A stretch of 64,000 nucleotides of DNA from an uncultured Alphaproteobacteria bacterium (GCA_944392795.1 CALXXX010000027.1:28854-92853); one strand, 5' to 3'; positions 1 through 8,906 are shown, counted from the stretch's first letter. The notes: generated by a model not told the origin, from the sequence alone. A program made the numbers and translations.

Positions 1-680
1 TCACCTATCGCATTCCGAATCGAAACCAGTTCTTCTTCATCAATCGGAGGCGGAACAGCTGCAAATTTGATATTACCAACACACGCTGCTTGCGGAGAAC
101 CTAAAACTGTCAATCGACGAGCATCTTCTTCCGTTTGTCCTAAAGTTAACACAAAACATCTCAATAACGGACGAATAAACCAGAGAGCCCTTTTCCACCG
201 ACGAAAAGATTTATCCGATATCCGTCCATTTAATAAAATAAGAGGCATTTTTCGCCGATGTGCTTCCAACAACATATTCGGCCAAAAATCTGATTCAATA
301 AAAAAACCAACATCCGGATGAAAATGCTTAAAAAAACGACGAACATAAACAGGATAATCTACAGGAATATATTGATGAAACGCTCCTTTCGGAAGTCGTT
401 TTTCCATAATCGCCGCGCTTGTCACTGTCCCGGAAGTGACCAAAACTTGATGTCCCTTTTCAACTAACGCCTCAATTAACGGCATATGAGATAAACACTC
501 ACCAACACTCGCTCCATGTATCCATAGCAGTCGCCCTGTCGGCCTTTTTCTTGTATAAATGCCTAAACGTTCCGTGCCTCTGACAGCATCTTCTTTCCCT
601 TTATATCGCCGCCATGCTAAAAAAACTTTCAAAAATGGGTACATCGCATAGCTAAGTGCCCGGTAAGCTTCAAGAATCAT
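1..680 (-). CDS. waaA: 3-deoxy-D-manno-octulosonic acid (Kdo) transferase, 3' end outside window
   Basis: The product adds Kdo to lipid A at the cytoplasmic face of the inner membrane (family knowledge). The minus strand is open from an ATG at 680 to the window edge, about 226 codons, so the C-terminal half is missing. The N-terminus carries the membrane-proximal helix typical of WaaA. HGASVGE (residues 55-61) contains the family's catalytic Glu, and SDFWPN (129-134) matches the usual ETE-x-WPN motif. AAAGGA lies about a dozen bases before the ATG. It is divergent from the regulator gene at 785. Its presence implies a Gram-negative envelope with Kdo-lipid A. Identification is firm despite truncation. 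Confidence 0.9.
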   Translation of the reverse strand, partial: MILEAYRALSYAMYPFLKVFLAWRRYKGKEDAVRGTERLGIYTRKRPTGRLLWIHGASVGECLSHMPLIEALVEKGHQVLVTSGTVTSAAIMEKRLPKGAFHQYIPVDYPVYVRRFFKHFHPDVGFFIESDFWPNMLLEAHRRKMPLILLNGRISDKSFRRWKRALWFIRPLLRCFVLTLGQTEEDARRLTVLGSPQAACVGNIKFAAVPPPIDEEELVSIRNAIG

Positions 681-784
681 TGTATTCCCGGTCCTTTCTG
701 TTCTTTTTTAAAAAAAGTCTCGCCTTTTTTCTTTTTATCATACATACTCATTATAAAAAAGCAAGTAATTTGAATGGGGAAGAC

Positions 785-1408
785 ATGTTGCTGTTATTTT
801 GTCAAAATCCGCTGCTCAAACAAACCTTTCAAAATATCATCGACCCTTTTAAAGGCCTTGTGATTGAAAATGAAGCAGATTTTTGGGAAAAATTACCAGA
901 TGCAAAACTTATCGTCATTGATGAAAATGAAAAGCTTTATTATAAAGCAAAAGAAAAAAACTTAACACAAACCTTTTTGTTCTTAGGGCAAAAAGAACCA
1001 ACAGAATTTGAAGAAGTACATTTTTTAAAAAAACCATTCTCTGCGTTTCAGCTGAAACAGCAATTAGAGTTATTGTTCGCATTTGTCAAACGCGGTTTAA
1101 CTTTATCTTTTGAAACTGTTGATTTCCGCTTTAATGGCGCCAATCGAACATTAACGCATATCCAAACACAAACTGAAGTTCGATTAACTGAAAAAGAAGC
1201 AGAACTCATACAATATCTTTTTGATAACAGACACCGTATCGTCCCAAAAGATGAGTTACTCAAACAAATCTTTGGTTATCATAAAGATGTTGAAACACAT
1301 ACCTTGGAAACGCATATCTATAAGCTACGACAAAAAATGGGTGCGGCGAATGAAACTTTTTTATTAACAATTGATGGCGGATATCAACTTCAGGGTATTT
1401 TAGAATAA
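785..1408 (+). CDS. Atypical OmpR-family regulator with degenerate receiver domain
   Basis: The 207-residue product has a C-terminal winged-helix DNA-binding domain of OmpR type (about residues 110-205, with LTEKEAELIQYL, ETHIYKLRQKM and the wing IDGGYQL). The N-terminal third looks like a shortened receiver. VIDEN (Asp46) sits where the phospho-acceptor would be and KKPF (82-85) matches the conserved Lys-Pro, but the acidic pair normally following the first strand is absent. Phosphorylation-independent behaviour is therefore possible. The ATG at 785 is chosen because the codons upstream do not resemble receiver sequence. No kinase gene is adjacent. A hairpin terminator follows directly. Confidence 0.75.
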   Translation: MLLLFCQNPLLKQTFQNIIDPFKGLVIENEADFWEKLPDAKLIVIDENEKLYYKAKEKNLTQTFLFLGQKEPTEFEEVHFLKKPFSAFQLKQQLELLFAFVKRGLTLSFETVDFRFNGANRTLTHIQTQTEVRLTEKEAELIQYLFDNRHRIVPKDELLKQIFGYHKDVETHTLETHIYKLRQKMGAANETFLLTIDGGYQLQGILE

Positions 1409-1440
1409 AAAAAAACGCCCCGAAGGGCGCTTTTTTAAAA
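1409..1440. terminator. Bidirectional intrinsic terminator
   Basis: Stem CGCCC (1416-1420), loop CGAA, stem GGCG-type arm (1425-1429), with a T-run on the plus side and an A-run on the other, so it can end both the regulator transcript and the convergent fadL transcript. Confidence 0.85.
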
Positions 1441-2685
1441 CTCATATTGAGCTTGAAGACCTATCAAATTGGCCTGCATGCTATACTTCGCGTCTAAATA
1501 AGAGCCGGAAGCCAAATTATGTGTTTTTGATGCTTTCACAAACATATGAGCATATCCCAAATCAATTGTCGCATTTTTATATTTATAAGAAACACCAACA
1601 GAAGCCCACCAACGATTATTGTCAGGAATACGCGCCGTACGATATTCTGCGTTTTTGACTGGAGATTCATCATAAGAAAGACCTAATCTAAATGTCCAAT
1701 TATCATCATGATAATAGTCCATACCAACACCTAACATCCAAACATTTTCCCATTTTTCTTTTGTCGAACTGACACCATATTGAAAGTTTTCTGAATAAAT
1801 ATCTAACTGATCAAAGCGACTCCACTTTGTCCATTTGGCCGAAGCAGCCAAACCTATTTTATCAATCCGATGATAAGCAGATATTAAAACGTGCTCGGGC
1901 AATGTTATTTTAGCACGACCAACAGTTGTCCCGTTCTGGAATGGAACACCAGGAAGAGACGGCATAGCAGATCCTTCAACCAAATGCTTTCCTTTTAAAT
2001 GATGCGTCACTTTAGAACGATATGAAACGCCAAAACGAGTATCTTTCAAAGGTTCATACATCAGACCTAAGGTATATCCGTAAGCCCAATCATCTCCTTC
2101 AACTTTATTAAAACCACCGCCAGCAGCAGCAGGTAAATCATTTGTTAATTTTGCATCTGCTCGTTCAAACAGAACTGAACCACCTAAGGTCAATTGAGGC
2201 ATAATCTTATATGAAACAGTTGGCGCAAAATCCATAACGCCTATGTAAGATTTTAAAGCGTGTGTACGTCCAAACCACTCTTCATTATAAACGGTGGATA
2301 AACCAAAAGGAGCATATGCACCAAAGCCAAAATCTAATTTATCATTTATTTTATATTGAGTAAAAAAATGTGGGATCCAATTCCTTAAACGAATATTTCC
2401 TTCTTCTCCTTGGTTAATACCACCATTGATAGTTTCTCCTTGCACATCCGCCTTAATCATAACAAGTGTCATTCCGGCTTGTGCTCCTGACTTTTTCAAG
2501 CTCATACCCGCTGGATTAAAAGCAATTGCTGAATAGTCATCACCAACAACACCTGCACCATTAAAGGCTCGACCTAAATTAGCCGCACTATACTCTGACA
2601 GTTGAAAACCGGCTGAAAACGCTGGAACAGAACACATCGTTAAACAACCAACCAAAAAAGCTTTTCCTAAAAATTTACAAGTCAT
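1435..2685 (-). CDS. fadL: FadL-family outer-membrane transporter
   Basis: This 416-residue protein is an outer-membrane beta-barrel of the FadL/TodX family, which admits long-chain fatty acids or other hydrophobic molecules. It begins with a signal peptide (cleavage after about Ala25, AFSA). Next comes GFQLSEYSAANLGRAF and the family motif AFNPAGMS near residue 60. The rest alternates aromatic and polar residues as barrel strands do, and it ends YEF with the terminal Phe recognised by Bam. Length fits the family. It is monocistronic, with a terminator shared with the upstream regulator gene. The exact substrate cannot be told from sequence. Confidence 0.9.
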   Translation of the reverse strand: MTCKFLGKAFLVGCLTMCSVPAFSAGFQLSEYSAANLGRAFNGAGVVGDDYSAIAFNPAGMSLKKSGAQAGMTLVMIKADVQGETINGGINQGEEGNIRLRNWIPHFFTQYKINDKLDFGFGAYAPFGLSTVYNEEWFGRTHALKSYIGVMDFAPTVSYKIMPQLTLGGSVLFERADAKLTNDLPAAAGGGFNKVEGDDWAYGYTLGLMYEPLKDTRFGVSYRSKVTHHLKGKHLVEGSAMPSLPGVPFQNGTTVGRAKITLPEHVLISAYHRIDKIGLAASAKWTKWSRFDQLDIYSENFQYGVSSTKEKWENVWMLGVGMDYYHDDNWTFRLGLSYDESPVKNAEYRTARIPDNNRWWASVGVSYKYKNATIDLGYAHMFVKASKTHNLASGSYLDAKYSMQANLIGLQAQYEF

Positions 2686-2893
2686 TTTACTTCCTCTTTT
2701 ATGACAAAAGTAATGCTTTTATATGCAGGTTTGTCTTTTTCTTCAACTTTTTTTTATCCAAAAAAACGTTTTGTCACATTTTTGACTTATAAGTCTATTT
2801 ATTAAAAAAAAATTAAAAAAGGGGCTTGCCTTCCAATCAAAAGTATGTCAAGTTGATGAACGCTAAATGTTTTTTACAAAAGGAGATTAAATT

Positions 2894-3817
2894 ATGGTGA
2901 CTAAAAAAAATAAAAAGCCGGTTCAAAAAACAGCTCATGTTTCAGCCGCTGTTCAAAATATCCCGGCTCAAAAAGAAGAATGCTCTTGCGAAAAAGATTG
3001 CAAGTGTGGATGTGATTGCGGATGTAAATGCGGAAAACTATTACCTTTCTTTGGTATGATTATTATCGCTTTATCAATCTTGGCTACACCATTCTTACGT
3101 TCTTGTCCTTTAGGTGTAAAAGCTTCTAAAGCTGATAAACAAACACTTTCCGAAAATGTTATTCGCGACTTTATTAAGGCTAATCCAAAAGTTATTTTAG
3201 ATTCTGTCAACAGCTATTATCAAAAACAACAAGGTTCTCAAGCTGGTAGAAAAGCGCCTCCTAAAAAAGCAGACAGTAAAATGATTGCTGAAATTTTAGC
3301 AGACAAAACAAATACCGTGCTTGGTAATCCAAAAGGAACTTTTGTTATCATTGAATTCTTTGATTATCAATGTGGCTACTGCAAAATGATGAATAAGAAG
3401 TTAGCAGAAGCGATTAAAAAGAGTGATAACATTCGTTGGGTTTTAATGGATAATCCTATTTTCGGTGAAAAATCTGAAACGATTGCCCGCTATGCAATGG
3501 CTGCGGATAAACAAGGTAAATTCGCTGAATATCATGAAGCTTTAGGCGATAACAAAGATATGTCCGAAGCCGGTTTAATTGCTTTAGGTAAAAAGTTAGG
3601 ATTAAATACAGATAAGTTAACAAAAGATGCTAACTCTAAAGAATTAAAAGATAAGCTTTTAAAAACTCGTGAATACACGAAAGAATTAAATTTAAGCGGT
3701 GTTCCGATGTTTATTATCGATGGTGATGTTCAACCAGGCGCTTTCCAAGACGCTCAATTGGAAGAATACATTAAAAAAGCCAACGATATGAAAAAGACAA
3801 AAAAAGCTAAGAAATAA
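2894..3817 (+). CDS. Membrane-anchored DsbA-like thiol-disulfide oxidoreductase with Cys-rich N-terminus
   Basis: The 307-residue product has a cytoplasmic N-terminus of about 48 residues, one membrane segment (about 49-69) and a periplasmic thioredoxin-fold domain of DsbA/ScsC type. The active site is CGYC (Cys160-Cys163), followed by a cis-Pro loop GVPMF. The cytoplasmic tail is odd: eight cysteines within residues 30-46, mostly as C-x-C pairs, which looks metallothionein-like. The start is supported by AAAGGAG just upstream. The gene ends at a strong terminator and directly precedes a disulfide-type cysteine-rich secreted protein gene, which could be a client (inference). It could act as oxidase or isomerase. 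Confidence 0.85.
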   Translation: MVTKKNKKPVQKTAHVSAAVQNIPAQKEECSCEKDCKCGCDCGCKCGKLLPFFGMIIIALSILATPFLRSCPLGVKASKADKQTLSENVIRDFIKANPKVILDSVNSYYQKQQGSQAGRKAPPKKADSKMIAEILADKTNTVLGNPKGTFVIIEFFDYQCGYCKMMNKKLAEAIKKSDNIRWVLMDNPIFGEKSETIARYAMAADKQGKFAEYHEALGDNKDMSEAGLIALGKKLGLNTDKLTKDANSKELKDKLLKTREYTKELNLSGVPMFIIDGDVQPGAFQDAQLEEYIKKANDMKKTKKAKK

Positions 3818-3840
3818 TTGCTTTGAGATATCATGAAAAA

Positions 3841-3865
3841 GCTCCTCGTTTGAGGAGCTTTTTTT
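3841..3865 (+). terminator. Intrinsic terminator after dsbA-like gene
   Basis: Perfect 7-bp stem GCTCCTC/GAGGAGC with loop GTTT and a run of seven T's. Confidence 0.9.
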
Positions 3866-3882
3866 AAAGCTAAAAAAACATC

Positions 3883-3912
3883 TAGACAAGTCAACTATGA
3901 ATTTGTTATGCT
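3883..3912 (+). promoter_or_regulatory. Candidate promoter of phase-variable cysteine-rich gene 1
   Basis: A -35-like TAGACA (3883-3888) is separated by 18 bp from a -10-like TATGCT (3907-3912), about 30 bp before the ATG at 3942. AAGGAG at about 3930 is the ribosome binding site. The 59 bp before the ATG align without gaps to the same stretch before the cysteine-rich gene at the right end of the window, where the -10 region is less canonical. Confidence 0.5.
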
Positions 3913-3941
3913 TATTTTACAAACAAAATAAGGAGTCTCAG

Positions 3942-4614
3942 ATGTTCATTTTTAACAAATTTACCCCCCCCCCCCCATGTTTTATCTAATCTTTTAATAT
4001 ATTTAATACTTTTCTCCTCTTTTTGCTTAACCGCAAACGCAAAAACAGTTAACCGACAAGCTTATAAAGTCTGTAAAACGAATGAAAAAGCTTATTGGAA
4101 TGGCTCTTCCGCTCAATGCTGTGATACAACGACCCATAAACTCGTCAAAAATTATACAAACGGCATTGGTGAAAACGGTTATGCCTGCTGTCAATTCGAA
4201 GAAGAGAACAAAACTTATGAATATTATGGAGAATTACGCACTGATTCCCAATACACTGTTATCGGAGCAGTTAATGGTTCATGCTGCGGTGGATATACAC
4301 GAGCAAACTCAATATTACCTACCTGGGATAATATTCCAAGCAGAAACCAAACAATAACTTACACCATTAGGAACAATAGTAATATTTACTATTGTGGAAT
4401 TTTACAAAATGGTCAAGAGGACCCAGCAGGATATAGCATAGCTTCAGCTTATTTTGGAAATTCAAAATATTGTTACGGGTATTCTTTCTCTGTCGGCGGT
4501 GAAATTTATATACAAACCTGTTGCACGGCTGAACGAGGTAATCCAAAGAATGGAGAGTGCATTCAGGGGATACCTGAAAATGGAAATTTAGGAGATCCTT
4601 TTTTGCCTGACTAA
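3942..4614 (+). CDS. Phase-variable cysteine-rich secreted protein, copy 1 (off with 13 C)
   Basis: The ATG at 3942 has AAGGAG upstream and encodes MFIFNKFT before a run of 13 cytosines (3964-3976). With 13 C the frame stops at TAA 3987-3989. With 12 or 15 C it continues through a signal-peptide core (LIYLILFSSFCLTANA, cleavage ANA) into an uninterrupted frame ending at TAA 4612-4614, about 223 residues in total. The mature part has 12 cysteines: VCKTNE, QCCDT, ACCQ, GSCCGGY, YYCG, KYC, TCC and EC. The same order occurs in three other genes of the window. The ATG just after the run (3977) opens only a six-codon frame, so it cannot rescue expression. No transmembrane segment follows the signal, so export to periplasm or surface is inferred. 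I do not recognise the family. A consensus-length error in assembly is the main alternative. Confidence 0.85.
3964..3976. repeat. Homopolymeric C13 tract in coding sequence
   Basis: Thirteen consecutive cytosines in an otherwise AT-rich gene, between the start codon and the signal-peptide hydrophobic core. Slipped-strand mispairing would change the count; 12 or 15 restores the reading frame. Confidence 0.95.
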
Positions 4615-4701
4615 CTAGCAGTTCTTTCTGTTCCATGAGTAAATCAAAAGTAAAGTAAATAACAATAAACTATCATTGTTATCTATCAATACATTATTTT
4701 C

Positions 4702-4739
4702 TAAATGAAAAGGCCTTGATATCAAGGCCTTTTCATTTA
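4702..4739. terminator. 38-bp perfect palindrome, bidirectional terminator
   Basis: A perfect inverted repeat centred at 4720/4721, with GGCCTTGATATCAAGGCC in the middle and A/T-rich flanks acting as T-runs in both directions. It lies between the cysteine-rich gene and the convergent rne gene and overlaps the rne stop codon (4737-4739). Confidence 0.85.
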
Positions 4740-6989
4740 ACTCATCAGCTTGTTCCACCAGCCACCCTTTTTAGGTTGTACCGGCTCCGATACAGTTTCT
4801 TCAACAGAAGGCATTTCAGACACCTTATCCGTCTCAGTTTTTTTCTTTCGAGGACGACGAACAGCTTCTTTTTTCGTCTTAGCTGGCTCTACAGCAACCA
4901 CGGCTTGCGGTTTTTCCTCAATAACAGCAACCTCCTTTGGTTCCACTTTTTGAACAGCCGCTTTATGACTATCATATAAAACCATTGCTTCTTGATGAAC
5001 AACAGTGAACTTATCTTCTCCACTTGTCATTGGCATTTCTGAATGTTCTCGACGATCCCGACGGAAACGATTTCTCTGATACCGACGCCGTGAACGATTT
5101 TTTATATTCTCTTGTGTTTGTTGCACTTCCTCTGTTTTTTCTTCATCAAGCGCAGCTTCAGGCGCTTCAACAAAGACGGTTTTCTCGGTTTTTTCAGAAT
5201 TTTCGGTGGCAAACCGTTCTGATTGGTCACTGTTCTGAGCATTGTCTCGACGTCCTCTGTCTCGACGTTTTTTGTCTTTGCGTCGACGGCTGTCTTTAAT
5301 TTCGGCCAAATTTTCTGTTTTGGCGGCGGTAACGACTTTTTCTCCGCTACCTTTGCTAAAACGTTCAAGACGAAAGTCAGTCGGGTTTTGCATGGACCCG
5401 TCTCCTTCCACCTTAATCGAGACATCATGCCGTGTTTCGATTTGACTTAAGTGTGAACGTTTGGCATTCAACACATACAAAGCCACCTGCAATGGAAGGG
5501 TTATCGTTAATTCGGAAGAAGGATGTTGTATCCCAGCCTCTTCCAATACACGCAAAGCATGCATCGCACAAGATTCAACAGAACGAACAATTCCGGTCCC
5601 TTGACACATCGGACAGGTATGATGCCCCGTTTCTAAAAAACTGGAGTGTAAACGTTGACGAGAAATTTCCATCAAACCAAAACCGCTTAAACGGCTCATT
5701 TGAACACGTGCACGATCTTTCTTTAATGCTTCCTTCATCCGTCGTTCTACAGCATGATTATTGCGCATCTCATCCATATCAATAAAATCGACAACGATTA
5801 AACCAGCTAAATCCCTTAATCTTAATTGACGAGCCACTTCATCTGCTGCTTCTAAGTTCGTTTTAAGTGCAGTCTCTTCTATATTGCGTTCTCGAGTGGC
5901 ACGACCAGAGTTCACATCAATAGCTACTAAAGCTTCAGCTTGATCAATAACCAAATAACCACCAGATTTCAAATAAACATTTTTATTATTCATTTCTTCC
6001 AGCTGATTTTCGATATTATAAGCTTGAAACAATGGAACATCCTCTTTATACTGTTTGATTTTTTTAAGCTGGCGAGGCATCAACAACTTAACAAATGCCC
6101 GTGTAGATTTATAAGCAGCTTCTCCTTCAATCAAAACCTCTGCTATTTCATCACTGAACGCATCACGTAAAGTCCGTTTAATTAAATTACCTTCTTCGTG
6201 GATAAGTGTTGGTGCCTTAGACTCTAAAGTTTTATCACGAATTTGCATCCATGTTTTAATCAAATATTCATAATCGCGCTTAATTTCAGTTTTTGTACGT
6301 TCACGACCGGCTGTTCGAATAATAACCGACATTCCTTCTGGCACAGGTAAACTTTCCACAATTGTTTTCAACTTCCGTCGATCAGCTGCATTTGAAATTT
6401 TCCGAGAAACACCTCCGCCATTCGCATTATTCGGCATCAAAACGCTGTAACGTCCGGCTAAGGATAAGTAGGTCGTTAAAGCGGCTCCTTTATTTCCTCG
6501 TTCTTCTTTTGTGATTTGAACTAAAACGATTTGATTATGGTGAATAACCTCTTGTATTTTATATTTACGCAGCGCATAAAAACGAGGACGATAAACATCA
6601 TCGCTTTCCGATTCGGAAACAGTTTCAACTTCTTGAACAGCATCTTCACCTTCTTCGACAGGAGTTGCTGTCTGAACAGGAGGTTCCTCTTCTTCTGGTT
6701 TTCGTTCCATCAGCTCTTTTTTCAGAGCTTCACGATCCGCGACAGGAATCTGATAATAATCAGGGTGAATTTCGTTAAAAGCTAAAAAGCCATGTCGATT
6801 TCCACCATAATCAACGAAAGCGGCCTGAAGTGACGGTTCAACCCGCACAATTTTAGCCAGATAAATATTCCCTTTAAGCTGTTTTTTAGTGGATGTTTCA
6901 ACGTCCAATTCCTCCAGACGTTGCTCATCCAAAACGACCACACGCGTCTCTTCGGGATGTGTGGCATCGATAAGCATTTTCTTTGACAT
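4737..6989 (-). CDS. rne: Ribonuclease E/G
   Basis: This endoribonuclease starts mRNA decay and processes rRNA and tRNA precursors. The start at 6989 (MSKKMLIDATHPEET, the usual alphaproteobacterial N-terminus) is preferred over an upstream ATG at 7010 because GGAG lies 8 bases before it. The product is 750 residues. It has an S1 domain split by an acidic insert (about residues 90-145) and a 5'-sensor region. The RNase H-like/DNase I-like core shows VAIDVNSGR and IVVDFIDM, whose Asp residues bind catalytic Mg. The zinc link is CPMC, followed by QGTG. The C-terminal 250 residues are charged and low-complexity, as in degradosome scaffolds. A leader of about 280 bp without genes precedes it, where autoregulation by RNase E often acts (family knowledge). 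Confidence 0.95.
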   Translation of the reverse strand: MSKKMLIDATHPEETRVVVLDEQRLEELDVETSTKKQLKGNIYLAKIVRVEPSLQAAFVDYGGNRHGFLAFNEIHPDYYQIPVADREALKKELMERKPEEEEPPVQTATPVEEGEDAVQEVETVSESESDDVYRPRFYALRKYKIQEVIHHNQIVLVQITKEERGNKGAALTTYLSLAGRYSVLMPNNANGGGVSRKISNAADRRKLKTIVESLPVPEGMSVIIRTAGRERTKTEIKRDYEYLIKTWMQIRDKTLESKAPTLIHEEGNLIKRTLRDAFSDEIAEVLIEGEAAYKSTRAFVKLLMPRQLKKIKQYKEDVPLFQAYNIENQLEEMNNKNVYLKSGGYLVIDQAEALVAIDVNSGRATRERNIEETALKTNLEAADEVARQLRLRDLAGLIVVDFIDMDEMRNNHAVERRMKEALKKDRARVQMSRLSGFGLMEISRQRLHSSFLETGHHTCPMCQGTGIVRSVESCAMHALRVLEEAGIQHPSSELTITLPLQVALYVLNAKRSHLSQIETRHDVSIKVEGDGSMQNPTDFRLERFSKGSGEKVVTAAKTENLAEIKDSRRRKDKKRRDRGRRDNAQNSDQSERFATENSEKTEKTVFVEAPEAALDEEKTEEVQQTQENIKNRSRRRYQRNRFRRDRREHSEMPMTSGEDKFTVVHQEAMVLYDSHKAAVQKVEPKEVAVIEEKPQAVVAVEPAKTKKEAVRRPRKKKTETDKVSEMPSVEETVSEPVQPKKGGWWNKLMS

Positions 6990-7273
6990 ATAAACTCCAA
7001 ACTTTTCCATTTTGACGTCGAAACGGCGTCTTTCAGAACACGCATAGGAAGAGTCTTTCTCATAAAGACCCGGATGATAAGTTGTTTTATTTTTCTTTGA
7101 AAATCCATTTTTTCCTACGGTTCAATAAACTTTTTTGGGTAAGCGATTCCGTTTTTGTTTTTTATAAAAATGAACCGTTGACCTAAATTCATCAAAAAAC
7201 ATCATAAACGACTTTTCAAAAAAGAACAACTATATTATGATGTGTTTATTATTTTTTTTAGAAAAGAAAACAT

Positions 7274-8455
7274 ATGTGTTTATTGCGACAATTGAAAAAT
7301 ATAGGAACATACCTGTTTTTGAGCTTTTTTTGCTTACTGATAACGACTAAAGCTCAAGCAGGTTTATCTGAGTTGCGATTCGGTCGACAAGGAGAAAATG
7401 CTGTTCGTGTTGTTGCTCATATTGATAAAAAGACAGATTGTCGTGTTTTTACTTTACAAAATCCGAACAGAATTGTTATTGACTTTGAAAACACAGAGCT
7501 GGAAAAAATTTGTCAAAAGAACATGCCAGAACCATTGCTGTTCATTAAGCAAGTCCGCGCGGGTGAGCCAATTCCGGGACAAGCGCGAGTTGTTTTAGAA
7601 ACAGATGATTTATTATCCTTTGATGAAGGGTTCTTCTTGGCTCCGACACAAAAAAATGGAGATTGGCGTTTTGTATTGGACTTAGAAAAAGATAGTAATA
7701 ACACCTCCTCTGTTATGTTACCTTTAAAACCTCAAGCGCAAAAACAACCTCCTGCTCGTTCTTCTAAAGTTCAAAAACCTTTGATTGTCCTTGATCCAGG
7801 ACACGGTGGCGCGGACCCGGGAGCCATCAGTTATTCAGGGAAATATGAAAAAAACTTAACACTTAACATGGCTAAAGAGACAAAAGCGGCTTTAGAAAAA
7901 ACAGGAAAATATCGTGTCTTATTAACACGTTCGACAGACAAAGCTTTAACTTTGCGTGGTCGTATGGAGTTTGCGCATAAAAATAATGCTGATTTATTTA
8001 TATCCATCCATGCGGATAGTGCAAAGAATAGAAAAGCAAAAGGTCTCTCCGTTTACACCATTTCCGAAAAAGCTTCGGACCGTGAAGCAATGCTCTTAGC
8101 TGAACGAGAAAACAAAGCTGATATTATCTTAGGAATAGATCTCACAAATGAATTGCCAGAGGTGAGCAATATTCTAATAGATTTAGCTAAAAGAGACACA
8201 ATGGATAAATCTTCTCACTTTGCAAATATTCTTGTTGATGAAATGGCAAGAAAAGTAACCCTCGTCAAAAACGCTCATCGATTTGCCGGGTTCGTTGTTT
8301 TAAAATCCGCCAATATTCCCTCTGTTTTATTAGAAATGGGCTATTTATCTAACCGTCAAGAAGAAAAATTATTGCAACAAAAATCTTACCGATCAAAACT
8401 AGCACAATCCATTGTTAATGCGGTTAATCAATACTTTAATACAATTTATGAATAA
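7274..8455 (+). CDS. amiC: N-acetylmuramoyl-L-alanine amidase (AmiC type)
   Basis: This periplasmic Zn amidase cleaves the stem peptide from MurNAc at division septa. The 393-residue protein has a signal peptide ending near residue 30 (AQA), an AMIN domain (about 30-140) that targets peptidoglycan, and an Amidase_3 domain (about 172-390). The zinc ligands and catalytic residues are visible in LDPGHGGADPGA, SIHADS and VLLEMGYLSN. It is divergent from rne, an arrangement common in alphaproteobacteria. The ATG at 7274 directly precedes the hydrophobic segment. Confidence 0.93.
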   Translation: MCLLRQLKNIGTYLFLSFFCLLITTKAQAGLSELRFGRQGENAVRVVAHIDKKTDCRVFTLQNPNRIVIDFENTELEKICQKNMPEPLLFIKQVRAGEPIPGQARVVLETDDLLSFDEGFFLAPTQKNGDWRFVLDLEKDSNNTSSVMLPLKPQAQKQPPARSSKVQKPLIVLDPGHGGADPGAISYSGKYEKNLTLNMAKETKAALEKTGKYRVLLTRSTDKALTLRGRMEFAHKNNADLFISIHADSAKNRKAKGLSVYTISEKASDREAMLLAERENKADIILGIDLTNELPEVSNILIDLAKRDTMDKSSHFANILVDEMARKVTLVKNAHRFAGFVVLKSANIPSVLLEMGYLSNRQEEKLLQQKSYRSKLAQSIVNAVNQYFNTIYE

Positions 8456-8456
8456 G

Positions 8457-8906
8457 CTATAATTTTTGTTCCCATCGTCCTGTTGGATCTTGTTTCCAAT
8501 AAAAAAGCTGTCCTTCGGATTGTTTTACTCTTTTCCATTCCGCCCGTGCTTTTGTCAAAGCATCAATATCCCGACCATTAAAAAAGTATAACACACGCTC
8601 AAAACCACTCTCAAGCGGAACTTCATCTCCGTCCACAATAATCAGCAAGCTTGCATGATTTGGATTTTCTTCAAATTTGTGTGTGATAAAAATCGGCTGA
8701 CAATCCGTAAAACCATCCTTTTCAACGCCATGTGGCAAAAAAGAGGCCGGATCGTAAGTCCACAATAACGTATTGAGATAATCTGATCTTTCTGCTAAAC
8801 CGGTTTTAATTAAAATGCGCGTTCCTTGCTGATACGCTTTTTCCAAAATAAACGGAAGCGCTTTTTCTAAAGACATTTGCTCTAAATGATAAAAATCAAT
8901 TCTCAT
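8457..8906 (-). CDS. holC: DNA polymerase III subunit chi
   Basis: Chi links the clamp loader to single-strand binding protein at the replication fork. The 149-residue product matches HolC in length and pattern: it begins MRIDFYHL, has GTRILIKTG in the first strand-helix unit, LLWTYDPASFLPHG and the later HASLLIIVDGDEVP. It overlaps the 3' end of the protease gene by 11 bp and converges on amiC with a 1-bp gap. Confidence 0.9.
   Translation of the reverse strand: MRIDFYHLEQMSLEKALPFILEKAYQQGTRILIKTGLAERSDYLNTLLWTYDPASFLPHGVEKDGFTDCQPIFITHKFEENPNHASLLIIVDGDEVPLESGFERVLYFFNGRDIDALTKARAEWKRVKQSEGQLFYWKQDPTGRWEQKL

Noticed and set aside
67..321. Plus-strand gene at the left edge
   Set aside because: It lies antisense to clear waaA sequence.
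4082..4357. Separate 91-codon gene inside copy 1
   Set aside because: It is an out-of-frame shadow of the cysteine-rich frame; it has no ribosome site and no family resemblance.
3942..4614. Treating copy 1 as an ordinary frameshifted pseudogene
   Set aside because: Apart from the C run the frame is fully open, all 12 cysteines are kept, and a second copy shows the same design with another run length; decay would have left other damage.
4702..4739. 38-bp palindrome as an operator or attachment site
   Set aside because: It sits between convergent genes with T-runs on both sides, so a bidirectional terminator explains it.
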